Shown: one piece after another, positions 35,531-36,681 of the stretch
Layout of the letters: each line of letters starts with the position of its first letter
Position numbering within the stretch: the stretch's first letter is position 1
Assembly (NCBI RefSeq): GCF_019599185.1
Contig: NZ_JAIEUL010000015.1
Coordinates: 1-36,681 of the forward strand
Origin: Cryobacterium inferilacus
GTDB lineage: Bacteria; Actinomycetota; Actinomycetes; Actinomycetales; Microbacteriaceae
Direction of reading: 5' to 3'
DNA: 36,681 bases
Program-made: the position numbers and the translations under genes
The notes under the pieces: generated by a model
Database searches by the model: none
Seen by the model: only the letters and a program-made list of their open reading frames with translations
What the model was told of the DNA's origin: nothing

Positions 35531-35605
35531 ACAGTTGTTTCCCGTCTCACCCGGGTGCCGGAGCCTTCCGGCGCCGCTCTCGCACCATGAACTGAGTTTG
35601 CAGGT

Positions 35606-36442
35606 ATGACCGTGGCCCTTCGCCGCTCCATCTACAAGACCCCGGCGCAGATGCGCCTCATGCTGGCCCCAGGCCTGGCGACCGCTGCGTCGCTGGTGGC
35701 GGCCCGCAACGCGATGCGGGCGGGCGTCACCACGCTCGACCTGGATGCGGCCGCTGAGGCGGCCATTGTGGCCCGCGGCGGCAAGCCCAACTTCAAGCTC
35801 GAGCAGGGCTACTTCCACACCGTGTGCGCCTCGGTGAACGACGACGTGGTTCACGGCATCCCGAACGCTCGGGTACTGGGCGCCGGCGACATCGTCTCTA
35901 TCGACAGCGGCGCGATCATCGACGGCTGGAACGGCGACGCGGCGTTCACGTTCGTACTGCCCGACCCGTCCCGGCCCGAGCTCGTGGCCGAGCGTGAGGA
36001 GCTGTCGCGGGTGACCGAGCAGTCGCTCTGGCACGGTATCGCCCGGCTGGCGCAGGCCCGGCACCTCAACGAGGTGGGCGAGGCCATCGAGGACTACATC
36101 GAATCGCAGGGTTCGTACGGCATCCTCACCGACTACGTGGGCCACGGCATCGGCAAGTCCATGCACGAGGCCCCGCCGGTGTTCAACTACCGGGTGCGCC
36201 AGAAGGGCCCGGACGTGAAGCCCGGCCTGGTCGTGGCGATCGAGCCGATGGTGGTGCTCGGCGACATCGAGACCTATACCCGCGACGACGACTGGACCGT
36301 GGCCACCAGCGATGGCAAGGCCGCCGCGCACTGGGAGCACAGCGTGGCCGTGCACAAGGACGGCATCTGGGTGCTCACCGCCGAAGACGGCGGCGCCGCT
36401 GGCCTGGCCCAGTTCGGCATCACCCCGGTTCCCCTGGCCTAG
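35606..36442 (+). CDS. map: Methionine aminopeptidase, type I
   Basis: Removes the initiator Met from nascent proteins, using two divalent metal ions. The protein has 278 residues: VNDDVVHGIP with the substrate-binding His, the metal Asp residues in DIVSIDSGAIIDGWNGDAAF, the metal His in GHGIGKSMHE and the Glu residues in AIEPM and WEHSVAV. It starts 147 bases after adk, past two hairpins, so it may have its own promoter. GCAGGT precedes the ATG. Confidence 0.96.
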   Translation: MTVALRRSIYKTPAQMRLMLAPGLATAASLVAARNAMRAGVTTLDLDAAAEAAIVARGGKPNFKLEQGYFHTVCASVNDDVVHGIPNARVLGAGDIVSIDSGAIIDGWNGDAAFTFVLPDPSRPELVAEREELSRVTEQSLWHGIARLAQARHLNEVGEAIEDYIESQGSYGILTDYVGHGIGKSMHEAPPVFNYRVRQKGPDVKPGLVVAIEPMVVLGDIETYTRDDDWTVATSDGKAAAHWEHSVAVHKDGIWVLTAEDGGAAGLAQFGITPVPLA

Positions 36443-36471
36443 CGACCTTCTGCGGTCATTCCCGCCTCGCT

Positions 36472-36681
36472 GGTCGAGCTTGTCGAGACCTGGTAAGCGT
36501 GTCTGTGTTCGTTCTGGTCTCGTTGGTCGAGCTTGTCGAGACCTGGTGACCGGTTCCTGAGTGCGTGGTCGTTTTGCGGGATCTCGACAGGCTCGATCAG
36601 CGGATGGGTCGCGGTGTTCTGGTCTGTCTCGTTGGTCGAGCTTGTCGAGACCTGGTGAGATTGTCTGTGTTCGTTCTGGTC
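36472..36681 (-). repeat. Second cluster of dispersed repeats after map
   Basis: GGTCGAGCTTGTCGAGACC, the inverse of the cluster before rpsJ, occurs at 36472-36490, 36525-36543 and 36634-36652, with a degenerate copy in the other orientation at 36580-36598. A longer unit starting GTCTGTGTTCGTTCTGGTC at 36501 begins again at 36663 and is cut by the window end, so the array continues. Confidence 0.85.

Noticed and set aside
34826..36355. Minus-strand open frame of 509 codons opposite adk and map
   Set aside because: It is antisense to two conserved genes, has no family motif and owes its length to GC-rich codon bias.

Overview
The window looks like chromosomal DNA of a high-GC Gram-positive actinobacterium, most likely of the family Microbacteriaceae (Cryobacterium/Leifsonia-like). 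The reasons are GC-rich codons, frequent GTG/TTG starts, TAATG and GTGA gene overlaps, actinobacterial ribosomal proteins with Lys/Ala/Arg-rich tails, a short adenylate kinase without a zinc LID, and many copies of the GGTCTCGACAAGCTCGACC dispersed repeat that I associate with that family. The assignment rests on sequence character only.

Layout. (1) 1-2034: mobile-element debris: the right half of an IS21-family element (istA end, frameshifted istB, terminal repeats) abutting a second, more decayed istB of another subgroup. (2) 2427-23258: an exopolysaccharide (EPS) or capsule locus of the Wzx/Wzy type. It contains a membrane O-acyltransferase, UDP-glucose 6-dehydrogenase, an acyltransferase-SGNH gene split by a complete IS3-family element, a Wzy/O-antigen-ligase-type polymerase, two glycosyltransferases, a Wzx-type flippase, a membrane-anchored clan-A glycoside hydrolase, a VanZ-like protein, a DUF4012 protein, the initiating polyprenyl-phosphate sugar transferase and a second intact acyltransferase-SGNH protein. 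(3) 23318-23442: a cluster of the dispersed repeat, then a long leader with promoter-like boxes and a hairpin. (4) 23856-36442: the S10-spc ribosomal superoperon, rpsJ through secY, adk and map, all on the + strand. (5) 36472-36681: a second repeat cluster in the opposite orientation.

How the genes work together. Ugd makes UDP-glucuronate; the sugar transferase loads the first sugar phosphate on undecaprenyl phosphate; the glycosyltransferases extend it; the flippase moves it across the membrane; the Wzy-type protein polymerises it; the acyltransferases decorate it; the glycosidase may trim or release it. No chain-length regulator (Wzc/Wzd/Wze) is visible. DUF4012 and VanZ are the uncharacterised members. 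The split acyltransferase means one decoration is probably lost in this strain.

The ribosomal region is mostly canonical. Exceptions are the absence of an S14 gene between rplE and rpsH, strong hairpins at several gene junctions (rpsQ/rplN, rplE/rpsH, rplO/secY, adk/map), and long tails on L15, L29 and S5. I found no CRISPR array, tRNA, rRNA or clear defence system. The nearest thing to an undescribed system is the EPS locus with its DUF4012/VanZ/glycosidase module.
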